Positions 1 to 9,266 are shown, counted from the stretch's first letter. The stretch: DNA of 64,000 nucleotides from Polyangiaceae bacterium (GCA_025937835.1 JAICQO010000016.1:1-64000), one strand, 5' to 3'. The notes: generated by a model from the sequence alone, not told the origin. Numbers and translations are program-made.

Positions 1-233
1 CCCGCCAGCAGATAGCCGGAGAGGTGCGGGAGCCCGAGCGGTTCGACGAGCTCGCTCAAGAGCGTCCCGCCGAGCAGCAAGAAGCCGATCGCCGCCACGA
101 GCTCGAGCCGTGACTCGGTCGAGGGCTGAAAGCGCGTCGCCCAATACAAGAGCCCGAAGACGACCACCAGCGCCAAGAGCTGCACGGCGCGCGTCACGCT
201 GTTCTTGGGCGCGCCCCCACCGTGGCCGCTCAT
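1..233 (-). CDS. Cation:proton antiporter, N-terminal fragment (cut by window edge)
   Basis: This reading frame starts at an ATG and runs off the left edge, so only about 77 N-terminal residues are visible. A hydrophobic helix (VQLLALVVVFGLLYWA) is followed by a second segment ending in LGLPHLSGYLLAG. That Leu-Gly-Leu-Pro ... Gly-Tyr-Leu-Leu-Ala-Gly pattern is typical of the first helices of CPA2/Kef-type Na+ or K+/H+ exchangers, inner-membrane proteins that exchange cations for protons. Its ATG overlaps the stop of the upstream gene (ATGA), so translation is probably coupled to the second antiporter-like gene. Transport specificity cannot be read from this piece. Confidence 0.7.
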   Translation of the reverse strand, partial: MSGHGGGAPKNSVTRAVQLLALVVVFGLLYWATRFQPSTESRLELVAAIGFLLLGGTLLSELVEPLGLPHLSGYLLA

Positions 234-1480
234 GGCATGCTCCTCCGGTTCGCATCGTCGAGGCTCGGCCTCACGGGCGGCGGGATCAGCGAATCTTCGT
301 TGATTTCATGGGCACGCTCGAGAGCGCGGCGCAGCGACAAGGGCCCGACCAGCTCCCCCGCGAGCACGCCGGCGGCGGCGATCACCAGCGCGCTGGGGCC
401 GAGGGTGTCGGGGAAGCGCGCGGCGATCGCGACCGCGCAGCCGACCGACAGCGGCCCGGTAGAGGCCATGCCGAGGCCGAGCACCACCCAGGAGCCGCGC
501 GGCGCCTTGAGCACGAACGACAGCAACAGCCCGCGCAAGAGCTCGAGCGCCAGCCGCCCGAAGATGGCGACCGCCAGCACCCAGCGCATGAAGGTGGCCG
601 GATCGACCTCCACGAAGGCGCCGGCCAGCACGGTCATCGGCAACATCACCGGCCGCTCCGTGGGCGCGATCATGGCCTTGAGCTCGGTGCGGTGTTGCGA
701 GACGAGCGCGACCGTGAGGCCCATCATGAAGCTGGTCGCGACGGCGCTCAGGCCGAGCCGCTCCGAGACGCCCATGCCGAGCAGCGAGGTACCGAGCAGG
801 ATGCCCCAGCTCTCGTCACGCCGGAATTCCCGACCGAGCAACAGGGTCGCGACCAGGCCGAGCAAGCCGCCGATGCCGAGCGTGATCCCCACGCGCGCCC
901 CGATGCTCACGCTCTCGAGCCCTGCCGCAGGCATGACCGCGAACAGCACCGAGAGTGCTGCGGGCGGCACCAGCGAGCTCGCCCGCGCGAGATCCGCGAT
1001 CGCGTTCGAGAGCGGGCCGCTCGCTCCGTGACGCTCTACCACCCAGCGCAGGGCGTGGCGCGTCGATTCGCACGAGACCGCGCCGGCCGCGGCGGCGAAC
1101 AGCCAACGCTCCAGCACCGCGAACTGGCCGAGCGCCGTGAGCACCAGGTACACGCCGCCCGCGACTCCAGCGCCTATCAACGCCGAGAGCACCACGCCGC
1201 CGAGCGCGCGCGGCAGACGCACCCGCCGCTCACCGACCCGCGGGAAACTGACGCCCGCCACCAGCGCGAGCCAGGCGGCGCCGACGATCAGGATCGGCTC
1301 GAAGCTGCCGACCAGGGAACGATTCATCAGCCCGAGCACGTGCGAGCCGAGCACGAACCCGAGCAGCAAATACTCGGCTCCCGACGGCAGCCCGAAGCCG
1401 CGGATCGTGCGATTTCCGGCCAGGATGCTGCCGACGTACGAGAGCAGCAGCAGGCCGAGCAGCAGCGACGTCGCGGTCAC
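230..1480 (-). CDS. CPA2-like cation:proton antiporter membrane protein
   Basis: A 416-residue, almost entirely hydrophobic protein with roughly 11-13 predicted membrane segments. It has the helix-rich, glycine-rich layout of sodium/hydrogen exchanger domains (for example FGLPSGAEYLLLGFVLG near residues 29-45, again a Gly-Leu-Pro ... Gly pattern). It probably exchanges cations for protons across the inner membrane. The start is a GTG overlapping the stop of the MscS-like gene, and its own stop overlaps the ATG of the next antiporter gene. Two consecutive antiporter-type genes suggest either a two-subunit exchanger or a duplicated pair. The C-terminus (residues about 395-416) is polar and cytoplasmic. 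Family assignment is by pattern only, and ion specificity is unknown. Confidence 0.65.
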   Translation of the reverse strand: MTATSLLLGLLLLSYVGSILAGNRTIRGFGLPSGAEYLLLGFVLGSHVLGLMNRSLVGSFEPILIVGAAWLALVAGVSFPRVGERRVRLPRALGGVVLSALIGAGVAGGVYLVLTALGQFAVLERWLFAAAAGAVSCESTRHALRWVVERHGASGPLSNAIADLARASSLVPPAALSVLFAVMPAAGLESVSIGARVGITLGIGGLLGLVATLLLGREFRRDESWGILLGTSLLGMGVSERLGLSAVATSFMMGLTVALVSQHRTELKAMIAPTERPVMLPMTVLAGAFVEVDPATFMRWVLAVAIFGRLALELLRGLLLSFVLKAPRGSWVVLGLGMASTGPLSVGCAVAIAARFPDTLGPSALVIAAAGVLAGELVGPLSLRRALERAHEINEDSLIPPPVRPSLDDANRRSMP

Positions 1481-3360
1481 GGAGAACCCAGATGCGCGGA
1501 GCCGCGTCCGAGCGAGACGGCCGCCGCGGCGAGGGCCTCGAGCAGGGACTTGGCGAGCTCCGAACGCGCGTCGAGCGAGTCGCAGGTGGCTCCGACGCGG
1601 TAGCGAATACCGCTACCGTCCACTGTCGAGAGCTCGACCGAGACTTCGCGGCCCACGTTGGCGGCCGCCTCTTCGAGCAGCCGCACCACCGCCGTCGGGG
1701 AAGCGGTCGCGCTCACGATGAGGTCGACGAACAGCCGCGGGCGCAGCCCGAGCCGGGTCAAGGGCTCGCGCAAGAGCACCAGATGCGGCACGCGGATCTC
1801 GGTGCGATCCGGGGTCTCGAGGCGAAAGTCGAACAGGTCCAAGGCGGCGATGCGTCCGACGCGGGCGCCGAGCTGCACGTGCTCGCCGACGCGCAGCCGT
1901 CTGCCGAACACCATCACGGTGCCGACGATACCGGTCGCGAGCAACGGCGCAGACGAAAGGCCGATCGCCACCAGCGCAATCAGCCCCGCGCGCGCGAAGG
2001 CGCCGTCGGTGCCGCCGGTCACGATCGGCGCCGCGAAGACCAGCGCCGAAATCACGATCCCGACGCGGACCAGGACACTGACGGGGCCGGCCAGGTCCGC
2101 CGGCAACCAGCTCAGCGTCGCCTCGCCTCGCGCCACGCTGGCCAGAAACAGGCCGATGAAGCGCACCATCACGAACACTACCAGCGTGGTGGTGGCGCCG
2201 AACACGACCAGCGGCACGGCCGCGGCGACGCGCGAGACGAGCGCCGAGAACGGCTGGACCAAGAAGGCCGTGAGCTCGCTCGTGTAGTGCCGCGTCGACT
2301 CGAACTGCGACAGCACGAACACGAGCCACGCGAACAGGATCCCGAACTGACCGAGCAGCTTGGTCAGACCGAGCAAGATCAAGGTGGCGCTGCGCAGGGT
2401 CGCCGGGCGCACCAGCTCGATGCGCTGGACGCGGATCGCGAGCATCTGGTCGCCGTGGGTATCGAGCCATTCGCGCCCGCGATCCGCGAACTCTCCCAGC
2501 TTCTTGACCAGGAACAGCGCGATCAGCGCGAACAGCACGCCGACCGAGACGGCGAAGACCTTGTGCTCGATCCGGCTGCGCTCGCGCTCCGCTTCCAGCG
2601 CCTTGCGCACCTCCGCCGCCAGGGAGCCCGCGTAGACGTCGAGCGACATGTCACCCGCGAGCTCGGCGTCTTCCTTGACGAGCGTGATGATCGGCACGGG
2701 CCCGGCGTAAATCACGGCCGTATCCGCCTCGCGCACGACGCGCACGTCCTTGGAACGCTCGTCCTTGACGGCCGCGAGCAGCTTGCCCTCGGCGAAGCGC
2801 GCGCGGTCCGCGGCGGATTGGCTGCCGCGCGCGGCGCGCAGCGTGAACACCGTGGTTTCATCGATCCGCACCGCGCCCGATTTGTCGAGCTTGCCTGCCG
2901 ATGCCGAAGGGGCGGGGACGGCGGCCGGCGGCGGCGCGGCCGAGACGGGAGGCAAGACGAGCGGCGAAGGAACGAGCAGCGGCGGGGTGACGACGATCGG
3001 CGGAGCGGCGACCGGCGTCGGGGCCACGCTCACGACCGGGGCCGGCTCGGATGGAGCGGGCGCAGCCGGTGGCGGAGGAGCCGGCGCTGCCGGCGGCGGG
3101 GGAGCGGGCGCTGCCGGCGGCTCGGGGACGGGCGCAGCCCGCGGCGGAGAAGCAGGCGCAGCCGTGACGGCCGGAGCGGCGCTGTCCGGCGCAGCGGGCG
3201 CGCTCGACGCGCTCGAAGGCGGGAGCGGCGGCCCCATCTCCTGCGAAAGCGGACGCGCCGGGAGCCCGGTCGCAGAGACAGAGCCCGGCGCAATGGGTGA
3301 CTGCGCCCGGGCAACCGAGCCCCCGAGCAACAGCACCGCGCAAATCAGCGAAGCGCGCAC
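1477..3360 (-). CDS. MscS-family mechanosensitive channel with Pro/Ala-rich periplasmic region
   Basis: 627 residues. Residues 1-20 form a cleavable signal peptide ending in ARA. Residues about 25-150 are extremely Pro/Ala-rich with near-repeats such as PPPPAAPAP. A small globular periplasmic region follows, then four to five membrane helices (from about residue 265) and a pore-lining helix leading into a beta domain with RRLRVGEHVQLG and RIAALDLFDFRLETPD. This is the layout of the MscS pore and beta domain, which opens under membrane tension to release osmolytes. The gene heads an operon with two antiporter genes (GTGA, then ATGA overlaps), suggesting a joint role in osmotic or ionic homeostasis. 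The long Pro/Ala tract is unusual and may span the periplasm or cell wall. The MscS call is good; the function of the N-terminal part is unknown. Confidence 0.75.
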   Translation of the reverse strand: MRASLICAVLLLGGSVARAQSPIAPGSVSATGLPARPLSQEMGPPLPPSSASSAPAAPDSAAPAVTAAPASPPRAAPVPEPPAAPAPPPPAAPAPPPPAAPAPSEPAPVVSVAPTPVAAPPIVVTPPLLVPSPLVLPPVSAAPPPAAVPAPSASAGKLDKSGAVRIDETTVFTLRAARGSQSAADRARFAEGKLLAAVKDERSKDVRVVREADTAVIYAGPVPIITLVKEDAELAGDMSLDVYAGSLAAEVRKALEAERERSRIEHKVFAVSVGVLFALIALFLVKKLGEFADRGREWLDTHGDQMLAIRVQRIELVRPATLRSATLILLGLTKLLGQFGILFAWLVFVLSQFESTRHYTSELTAFLVQPFSALVSRVAAAVPLVVFGATTTLVVFVMVRFIGLFLASVARGEATLSWLPADLAGPVSVLVRVGIVISALVFAAPIVTGGTDGAFARAGLIALVAIGLSSAPLLATGIVGTVMVFGRRLRVGEHVQLGARVGRIAALDLFDFRLETPDRTEIRVPHLVLLREPLTRLGLRPRLFVDLIVSATASPTAVVRLLEEAAANVGREVSVELSTVDGSGIRYRVGATCDSLDARSELAKSLLEALAAAAVSLGRGSAHLGSP

Positions 3361-3470
3361 GAGCCCGGAGCTTTTCTCACCTGCGCCGTTTCGGGCAAGA
3401 GAGATCCGAGGCCCGAGCGCCCTGGCCCGGGGTCCGACGCCAAATAGGTAGGCGCGGGTGTGCCCGCGGC
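3361..3470. other. Short intergenic gap between serB and the channel operon
   Basis: About 110 bases between the serB stop and the MscS-like gene, both on the minus strand. It must hold the promoter of the channel operon unless that is read through from serB. I see no clear hairpin followed by T residues and no confident -10/-35 pair. Confidence 0.4.
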
Positions 3471-4679
3471 TCAGAACCCGAGCTCGGTCGCGTCGAAGCC
3501 CATCAGGTAGAGCAGCGTGTCGAGCCGCTCGTGGTGGTTGAGGCTCATGTGCGCCACCTCTTGGAGCTTGGGCTTGGCGCGGAAGGCGATGCCGAGCCCG
3601 GCTGTCTGGAGCATGTGCATGTCGTTCGCACCGTCGCCGACGGCGACCGTCTGCTCGAGGCGACAGTTGTAGACCTGCGCCATGTCCTTCAGCACCTGAG
3701 CCTTGCGCTCGCCGTCGACCACCGTGCCCTGAACGCGGCCCGTCAACTTGCCGTCGCGGATCTCGAGCTCGTTCGCGAACGCGAAGTCGAGGCCGTAGCG
3801 CCGCTTCAGCTCGTCAACGAACACGGTGAAGCCGCCGCTCACGAGCCCGATCCGGAAGCCCAGACTGCGCAGGGCCTTCACGAAGCGATCGGCGCCGGGC
3901 GTGAGCTCGATCTTCTCGAGCAGCGTGAGCGCGTGGTCGAGCGGCAGGCCTTCGAGCAACTTCACGCGCTCGGCGAGCGCCTGCTTGAAATCGAGCTCGC
4001 CGCGCATGGCGCGCGCCGTGATCTCGGCGACCTGGGGCTTGACCCCGACCAGCTCCGCCAGCTCGTCGATGAATTCCCCACGAACGAAGGTGGAATCGAC
4101 GTCCATGCAGACCAGGCGCTTGGTGCGCCGGAACAGGTCGTCTTTCTGCACGGCGAGGTCGACGCCGAGCTCCATGCCCATACGCAAGAAGGCACCGCGC
4201 AGGTCGAGCAGCTGCTTCGGCGCGAGCTCGGTGCCGGGCGGCATGTCGGCGATCAGCTCGAGCCCCGACAGCTCGGGCTCGCTGAGCGAGCGGATCTCGC
4301 GGATGTTCATGTGCTGGGTGGCCATGAAGCCCGTGATGCGCGAGGCAGCGCTGCCGTCGGCGAGCGGCCCGAGCACGGTCACGCACAAGGACGCGCCGCG
4401 CGGGTGACCGACTTCCGGACCCGGGGCTCGAAACGGCGTGACCTCGCAACGCACACCGAGCTCGTTGACTTCGAACAGCACGCGGCGGAGCGCGCGGGAG
4501 CTACTCGGAATATTCACGATCGCGGACAACGTGAGGTAGCCGTGCAGCTGGGACTGACCGATGTCCACGAGCTCCGCGTTCTCTTCCGCGATGATCTTCA
4601 TGATCCGAGCGGTCACACCGGGGCGATCCATGCCGGCGACATGCAGAACGACGCGATCGGGATGTTCGATTGAGGTCAT
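3471..4679 (-). CDS. serB: Phosphoserine phosphatase with two N-terminal ACT-like domains
   Basis: 402 residues. This enzyme hydrolyses O-phospho-L-serine to serine, the last step of serine synthesis, in the cytosol. The N-terminal half carries ACT-type regulatory sequence (VVLHVAGMDRPGVTARIMKII, residues about 9-85) and a second ACT-like region to about 170, as in the long actinobacterial and proteobacterial SerB forms. The HAD catalytic part starts near residue 185 with motif I CMDVDSTFV (nucleophile and acid Asp), followed by a SGGF motif (motif II region) and GDGANDMHML (motif IV). All catalytic motifs are intact. It is transcribed divergently from the lipoprotein gene at 4786. The ACT domains suggest amino-acid feedback, an inference. 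Confidence 0.93.
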   Translation of the reverse strand: MTSIEHPDRVVLHVAGMDRPGVTARIMKIIAEENAELVDIGQSQLHGYLTLSAIVNIPSSSRALRRVLFEVNELGVRCEVTPFRAPGPEVGHPRGASLCVTVLGPLADGSAASRITGFMATQHMNIREIRSLSEPELSGLELIADMPPGTELAPKQLLDLRGAFLRMGMELGVDLAVQKDDLFRRTKRLVCMDVDSTFVRGEFIDELAELVGVKPQVAEITARAMRGELDFKQALAERVKLLEGLPLDHALTLLEKIELTPGADRFVKALRSLGFRIGLVSGGFTVFVDELKRRYGLDFAFANELEIRDGKLTGRVQGTVVDGERKAQVLKDMAQVYNCRLEQTVAVGDGANDMHMLQTAGLGIAFRAKPKLQEVAHMSLNHHERLDTLLYLMGFDATELGF

Positions 4680-4785
4680 CGGGGCCGGAGCCTAGTCTCG
4701 GGAACGCCGGTCTGCGACCCGCCGGAGGAATCCGCAGAACCCTCGGGGTTTTGACAGTCGCCGGGTCCGGCCCCAGGCTTAGGCC

Positions 4786-6033
4786 GTGCGCCTGGCCCTT
4801 CTACCGACGCTGCTCTTGGCCCTCTCCTGTAGCTCGGAGTCGCTGACTCCCGAATCCGATGAGCTGGAGGGCGGCACGGGCGGCTCCCCGAGCGCTGGAG
4901 GCGGCCCTGGGGGCACCGCGGCCGGCGGCGGAGCGCCCAGCGCGTCCGAGGGAGGCGCCGCTTCGGAACAGGTGTTGGCGCGGGTCTTCGGTGAGGAGTC
5001 GGATGCTCCGCTCACGGTCACGACGCTGTTCCAGCCTGGGAGCAAGCTGAGCGCGACGGCTCTCGCCTTCGATCCCCTGCGGGAAGGCGAGCTGTGGGTC
5101 GTGCTGCGGCAGTTTCCGACCGACGCGCCCTGCACGGAGGACGTGAGCACCGGCTGCCGCGCGCTCCCCGGGCGCATCGCGCTGATCACGGGCGCCACGG
5201 GCGGCTCACCGACCACCGTCGTCAAGGACGACGGCAACGCTTGGCACTTCATGCGCCGTCCGACCGCGATCGCCTTCGGCGACAACGGCAACCTTTCGAC
5301 CTGCAGCGAGTACCGCACCGGCAACTACGACGACGATCCCGTGGACTACATGGGCCCGACGCTCTGGTCGTCGGATCCCACGATTTTCGGGGTGGAACCG
5401 CAGCCGGACCAGAACGGCACGCACCTCGACATGCTGCACAACACGCCGTTCGGCATGGGCATCGCCCACGAGCGCGACAACGTTTATTGGCTGTTCAACG
5501 GGCAGCTCGGCTCGCTCGATCGCTACGACTTCCACGAGCCACACGTGATCGGCGGGGAAGATCACTCCGACGGCGAGATGGCGCGCTACGTCGAAGGGGA
5601 GCTGCTACGGGTCCCCGAGCTACCGAGCCATTTGGTCCTCGATAAGCAAAACCGGCGGCTCTACGCGGTGGATTCCGGGCACGAGCGCGTGGTGCGGCTC
5701 GACATCGACAGCGGCGTCGAGAATGGCGAGGTGCCGACCTACGATCCGATCGTCCGGCACGCGCGGATGGACGGCGCGACCCTCGAAGAGGTCGTTGCGC
5801 CGGGCACGCTGCAACGACCGAGCGGGATCGCGCTCGGCGGGGGCGTGGTGTTCGTGTCCGACAACGCCACGAACCGCATCTACGCCTTCGATACCTCGGG
5901 CAATTTGCTGCGCGCCGCCGAGGTCGATCTGCCGGAACAGAGCCTGGGGGGCATCACGCTCGGGCCCGATGGGCGCCTGTACCTGGCCGATCTGAAGAAC
6001 GGCGCGAGCTACCGCTTGAACGGCGCGCAATAA
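4786..6033 (+). CDS. Secreted or lipoprotein beta-propeller (NHL/SMP30-like)
   Basis: 415 residues from a GTG start. A short hydrophobic leader ending LALSC (lipobox-like) is followed by a Gly/Ser/Ala-rich linker to about residue 60, a common layout in myxobacterial surface lipoproteins. The rest has repeated strands such as PSHLVLDKQNRRLYAVDSGHERVVRLDI, PSGIALGGGVVFVSDNATNRIYAFD and LGGITLGPDGRLYLADL. This is the NHL/SMP30-type six-bladed propeller pattern. No catalytic residues can be assigned, so it may bind ligand, adhere, or act as a lactonase-like enzyme. A TTGACA hexamer lies at 4751-4756, close enough to the start to serve as a -35. The gene ends three bases before the convergent phosphoesterase gene. 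Confidence 0.6.
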   Translation: MRLALLPTLLLALSCSSESLTPESDELEGGTGGSPSAGGGPGGTAAGGGAPSASEGGAASEQVLARVFGEESDAPLTVTTLFQPGSKLSATALAFDPLREGELWVVLRQFPTDAPCTEDVSTGCRALPGRIALITGATGGSPTTVVKDDGNAWHFMRRPTAIAFGDNGNLSTCSEYRTGNYDDDPVDYMGPTLWSSDPTIFGVEPQPDQNGTHLDMLHNTPFGMGIAHERDNVYWLFNGQLGSLDRYDFHEPHVIGGEDHSDGEMARYVEGELLRVPELPSHLVLDKQNRRLYAVDSGHERVVRLDIDSGVENGEVPTYDPIVRHARMDGATLEEVVAPGTLQRPSGIALGGGVVFVSDNATNRIYAFDTSGNLLRAAEVDLPEQSLGGITLGPDGRLYLADLKNGASYRLNGAQ

Positions 6034-6036
6034 CCT

Positions 6037-8445
6037 TCAGCGCCAGCGCTTCGAGATCTGGGTGATGCGCTGGTGCAAGGTGCGCAGATCCCTGGCGCCG
6101 TTCAGCACCTCGGCGCTCGCCTGCTCGAGCTCTGCCGGAGAGAGCTTGCCCCCTGCGAGCGCGACCAGGAGGCGCGGCGCCATCAACCGGTGCAGGGCGT
6201 GCACGGGCGCGTTCCCGGGCTCGCGAGCCTGGCTCGGGTAAGCCTGATCGTACGGCGGGGTGAACGTCGGATGATCTTTGCGGGGTGACGACTCGCAGAG
6301 CACGCCTTCGAAGGTGGGGGCGTGCTGCACGCGCGCGCCCATGCACCAGCGCTCGCGAGGGATACCCTGCCACTCGAGCAGCGTGGCCAACACCGAAGTC
6401 GAGTCGTAAGCGACGCTCGTGGTCGAGCGGAACACGGTCTGCGGCTTGATCCAGGGCGAGACCAAGATCGCCGGAACGCGCGGCCCCATCAGGTCGTAGC
6501 GGAAGCCGTCGCGGACGTCGTTGGGCCAGGCCTTGGCCGCGTACGGCGGCGGAACATGGTCGAAAATGCCGCCTGGCTCGTCGAACGAGATCACGAGCAG
6601 TGTCTCGTCCCAGCCCTTGCCGCCGCGGAGCGCCTCGTAAATCCGGTTCAGCTGCCGCTCGCCGGGGATCAAGTCACCGCCCGGGTGGTACGAGCTCGTG
6701 CCGGTGAGCGAAATCCAGATCGGCTCGAGGAAGCTGAACGCGGGCAGCGTGCCGTTCCGGGCGTCGTCGAAGAAGCGATCGATGCCGGCGACGTGACTCG
6801 CCGGGTTCGCATCCACGCTCGGGATCTGACCGTCGAGGAACAGGTGGTAGGTGAACACGAACGTCATCCACTCGACGGCGTTGTAGATCTTCCAGTCGGT
6901 GACGCCGTTCGTCCACAGCGTCTTCCAGATCGAGGCCCGGTGCGGGCGCTCGGGCCAGTACTGGTACTCGGCGCCGTTCTGCCAGTTCTCGAGCATGTTG
7001 AGCGCCGAGCCCGTGAGGGCGAAGGCGCGATTCACGTCGGTGGCGCCGGGTGATGACGAGAACCACGCGTCCGAAATCGCGAACTGCCGCGCCAGGCCGT
7101 TCAGCACCGGGAGCTGCTCCGGCGTGTAGGTTTGCATCACGTCGGGCGTGCCGTTGTTCCAGACGAAGCCCCCCATGTTGGGGGTGCGCCGGCGCACGTA
7201 ACCCTCGGGATCCTGAAAGAACAGGTGCCGCATCATGTCGGACACGTCGTGGTACGGGTCGTCCTCGAAGCCGTCGAGCGTGTAGTCCGTACCGAGCTTG
7301 CCCCCGTGCGCCTTCTTCAGGTGCACCTCCTTGCCGCCGGGCTCGTCGAGGTTGAAGTACTCCGTGCTCGCGCCGTCGTAGGGCCGCGAATCGCCGGGCG
7401 CTCGCAGGTAGTGGACGCCCTGATCGCCGTGCTCGTACAGCCAACCGCACACGTGATCGAAGGAGCGATTCTCGAGCATGTAGTAGACGACGTGCTTGAT
7501 CTTCGAGCGCATGAAATCGAGCGTACCGGGCTCTGACGTCTGCTCGGCGCGGAGCGGCAGCCTGGTCTGAACCCCGACGAACCGCGTGCCTTCGTCGAAG
7601 CGCGCCGGATCTCCGGGCGGCGCGGCCGGCAACGTGCCCTCGCAGAGCGGACGTTCACCGAGCGGGTCGGGTGCGGTCGGGTCGAACTGCCAGACGCGGT
7701 AGGCGAGCGTCTTCGGCTCGAAATCGAGGATGTACTTCCCGACCACCACGAGCTCGTGGGTGGCATCGATGCGCTTCGAGGCCCAGTTGCCGCGCGTGAG
7801 CACCGGGCGGGACAGCGGCATCTTGTCCTGCGGATCGAAGCTCCACAGCGCGAAGTCGGAGCTTGCGACGTCTCGAGTCAGCACGTAGTCACCGAGCGCG
7901 AGCAACTCGGTACCGTGTTGGATCGTCTCGAAGGCGCCCATCGGTGAATACGCCACCGGCAACGGATCCGCGGTGCCGGGAGCGGTGGGCGCCGGATCGA
8001 AGTTCCACAGGTGAAACGTGCCGCGGCCCGCGGTCAGGATCAGGTGCAGCACGAAGCCGCCGAGCGGTAGGAGCTGTAGCTCGCGCTCCGTCGCATACTG
8101 GCGCTCGCGGCCCGCCGGGTTCCCGAAATCTGCGCGATAACCCCAGAACTTCTGCTTCGACCAGAGGCCCTTCTGGACGCTGCGCTCGGCGCTGAGCGGA
8201 TCGGCGGCCGCGGGCTCGAACTCGAACAGACGATAAGGGAACGACGGCGCGTACTCTTCGAGCGTGAGCGGCCCCCACTCGAGCAGGTACGCGCCGGCCT
8301 GAGCCAGGTGATGGCGGCGGTCGAACTTGGTCTCGCGCTCGGGCTGGGTCCGAGTGAACACCTCGGGCGCGCGCGGATCGAAGCGCCACACCGCGTAGTA
8401 GTCGTTGCCCCTGTTACGGCTGATGAGAAAATCGTTCCCGGTCAT
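6037..8445 (-). CDS. Phospholipase C/acid phosphatase-type phosphoesterase with N-terminal propeller-like repeats
   Basis: 802 residues from an ATG at 8445. A longer frame reaches 8988 but would cover the divergent gene at 8515, so I rejected that start. Residues about 1-310 contain at least five repeats of the type YAVWRFDP, YRLFEFEP, FHLWNFDP, FALWSFDP, YRVWQFDP, probably a beta-propeller or lectin-like fold. From about residue 315 comes the phosphoesterase (PF04185-type) domain: VVYYMLENRSFDHVCGWLYE (metal-binding signature), TDVNRAFALTGS and ISFDEPGGIFDHVPPP. Family members cleave phospholipids or phosphate monoesters and are usually exported, yet no N-terminal signal peptide is visible here. 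The repeat region may direct substrate or surface binding. Domain call strong, substrate unknown. Confidence 0.85.
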   Translation of the reverse strand: MTGNDFLISRNRGNDYYAVWRFDPRAPEVFTRTQPERETKFDRRHHLAQAGAYLLEWGPLTLEEYAPSFPYRLFEFEPAAADPLSAERSVQKGLWSKQKFWGYRADFGNPAGRERQYATERELQLLPLGGFVLHLILTAGRGTFHLWNFDPAPTAPGTADPLPVAYSPMGAFETIQHGTELLALGDYVLTRDVASSDFALWSFDPQDKMPLSRPVLTRGNWASKRIDATHELVVVGKYILDFEPKTLAYRVWQFDPTAPDPLGERPLCEGTLPAAPPGDPARFDEGTRFVGVQTRLPLRAEQTSEPGTLDFMRSKIKHVVYYMLENRSFDHVCGWLYEHGDQGVHYLRAPGDSRPYDGASTEYFNLDEPGGKEVHLKKAHGGKLGTDYTLDGFEDDPYHDVSDMMRHLFFQDPEGYVRRRTPNMGGFVWNNGTPDVMQTYTPEQLPVLNGLARQFAISDAWFSSSPGATDVNRAFALTGSALNMLENWQNGAEYQYWPERPHRASIWKTLWTNGVTDWKIYNAVEWMTFVFTYHLFLDGQIPSVDANPASHVAGIDRFFDDARNGTLPAFSFLEPIWISLTGTSSYHPGGDLIPGERQLNRIYEALRGGKGWDETLLVISFDEPGGIFDHVPPPYAAKAWPNDVRDGFRYDLMGPRVPAILVSPWIKPQTVFRSTTSVAYDSTSVLATLLEWQGIPRERWCMGARVQHAPTFEGVLCESSPRKDHPTFTPPYDQAYPSQAREPGNAPVHALHRLMAPRLLVALAGGKLSPAELEQASAEVLNGARDLRTLHQRITQISKRWR

Positions 8446-8514
8446 CGTGCTTCGCCGGCTATCATGGCGGGCATTGACACCTCTCGAAAAGGAGAGAAAG
8501 CTCGCTGACCCCGG
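8446..8514. promoter_or_regulatory. Divergent promoter region, phosphoesterase / MBL protein
   Basis: The 69 bases between the two divergent start codons must carry both promoters. An AAGGAGAG ribosome-site-like stretch sits at about 8490-8497, about 17 bases before the ATG at 8515. This is rather far for that start, and there is no closer in-frame start. I see no confident -10/-35 hexamers. Confidence 0.4.
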
Positions 8515-9231
8515 ATGACCGACTTTGCTCCCTCGATGCCGCACGGCGAGCTCGACGAGGTGTTCCCCGACGTATTCCTGGTCACGGGCACGATGCGCGG
8601 CGAGTTTTTCGGCTCGGCCTGGCAATTCAGCCGCAACATGACGGTGGTCCGCGACGGCGACGCGCTCACGCTGATCAACGCCGTACGTCTGGACGAGGCA
8701 GGTCTCGCCCAGCTCGAGCGCCTCGGGACCGTCGCTCACCTGGTCCGTCTGGGCTCGATGCACGGCCACGACGACTCGTTTTACCTTCACCGCTACGCGC
8801 CGGAGTTCTGGGCGCTCGGCGGCATGCCGGAGCCGCCGGGGGTGCGGACCCGCCGCGAGCTCGGGGTCGGCGGCCCGATGCCGTTCTCGGACTGCAGCCT
8901 GTTTCAGTTCCAGACCACGCGCCTGCCCGAGGGCATCCTGCACCTCGACCGCGAGGGCGGGATCCTGATCGCCTGTGACTCGCTCCAAAACTGGGTCGCG
9001 CCGGACGAGTTCTTCGACCCTGCGACGGTCGAGACCATGACCAAGCTGGGCTTCTTCACGCCCGCGAACCTCGGTCCGGCCTGGGTCCAGCTGAACGAGC
9101 CCGGGGCCGGCGATTTCCGGCGGCTACGCGAGCTCTCGTTCCAGCACGTGCTGTGCGGTCACGGTCGGCCGTTGCGACACACCGCGATGCAGGACTACGC
9201 TGCGACTTTCGCGCGCCTGTTCGACGTCTAA
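8515..9231 (+). CDS. Metallo-beta-lactamase-fold protein with atypical metal motif
   Basis: 238 residues. The order of elements (VFLVTGTMRGEFFGSAWQF, hydrophobic strand, MHGHDDSFYLHRYAP, later ACDSLQNW and VLCGHGRPLRHTA) resembles MBL-fold hydrolases. The usual HxHxDH motif reads H83-G-H85-D86-D87 here, so part of the metal set is altered. It could be an active hydrolase with a variant site or a binding protein. The stop lies 35 bases before the start of the giant kinase/cyclase gene on the same strand, so the two are probably co-transcribed. The fold call rests on motif order only. Confidence 0.55.
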   Translation: MTDFAPSMPHGELDEVFPDVFLVTGTMRGEFFGSAWQFSRNMTVVRDGDALTLINAVRLDEAGLAQLERLGTVAHLVRLGSMHGHDDSFYLHRYAPEFWALGGMPEPPGVRTRRELGVGGPMPFSDCSLFQFQTTRLPEGILHLDREGGILIACDSLQNWVAPDEFFDPATVETMTKLGFFTPANLGPAWVQLNEPGAGDFRRLRELSFQHVLCGHGRPLRHTAMQDYAATFARLFDV

Positions 9232-9266
9232 AAGGCTCGCTCCCGCGGCCGCGCCGCGTACGACCC

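Noticed and set aside
110-3300. Long plus-strand frames opposite the antiporter and MscS genes (for example 110-1603, 1492-3300)
   Set aside because: Arg/Pro/Gln-rich low-complexity translations opposite clear membrane proteins. They are GC-rich shadow frames.
8446-8988. Extension of the phosphoesterase to a start at 8988
   Set aside because: It would lie fully antisense to the MBL-fold gene and adds a sequence unlike the family; the ATG at 8445 begins the repeat region.
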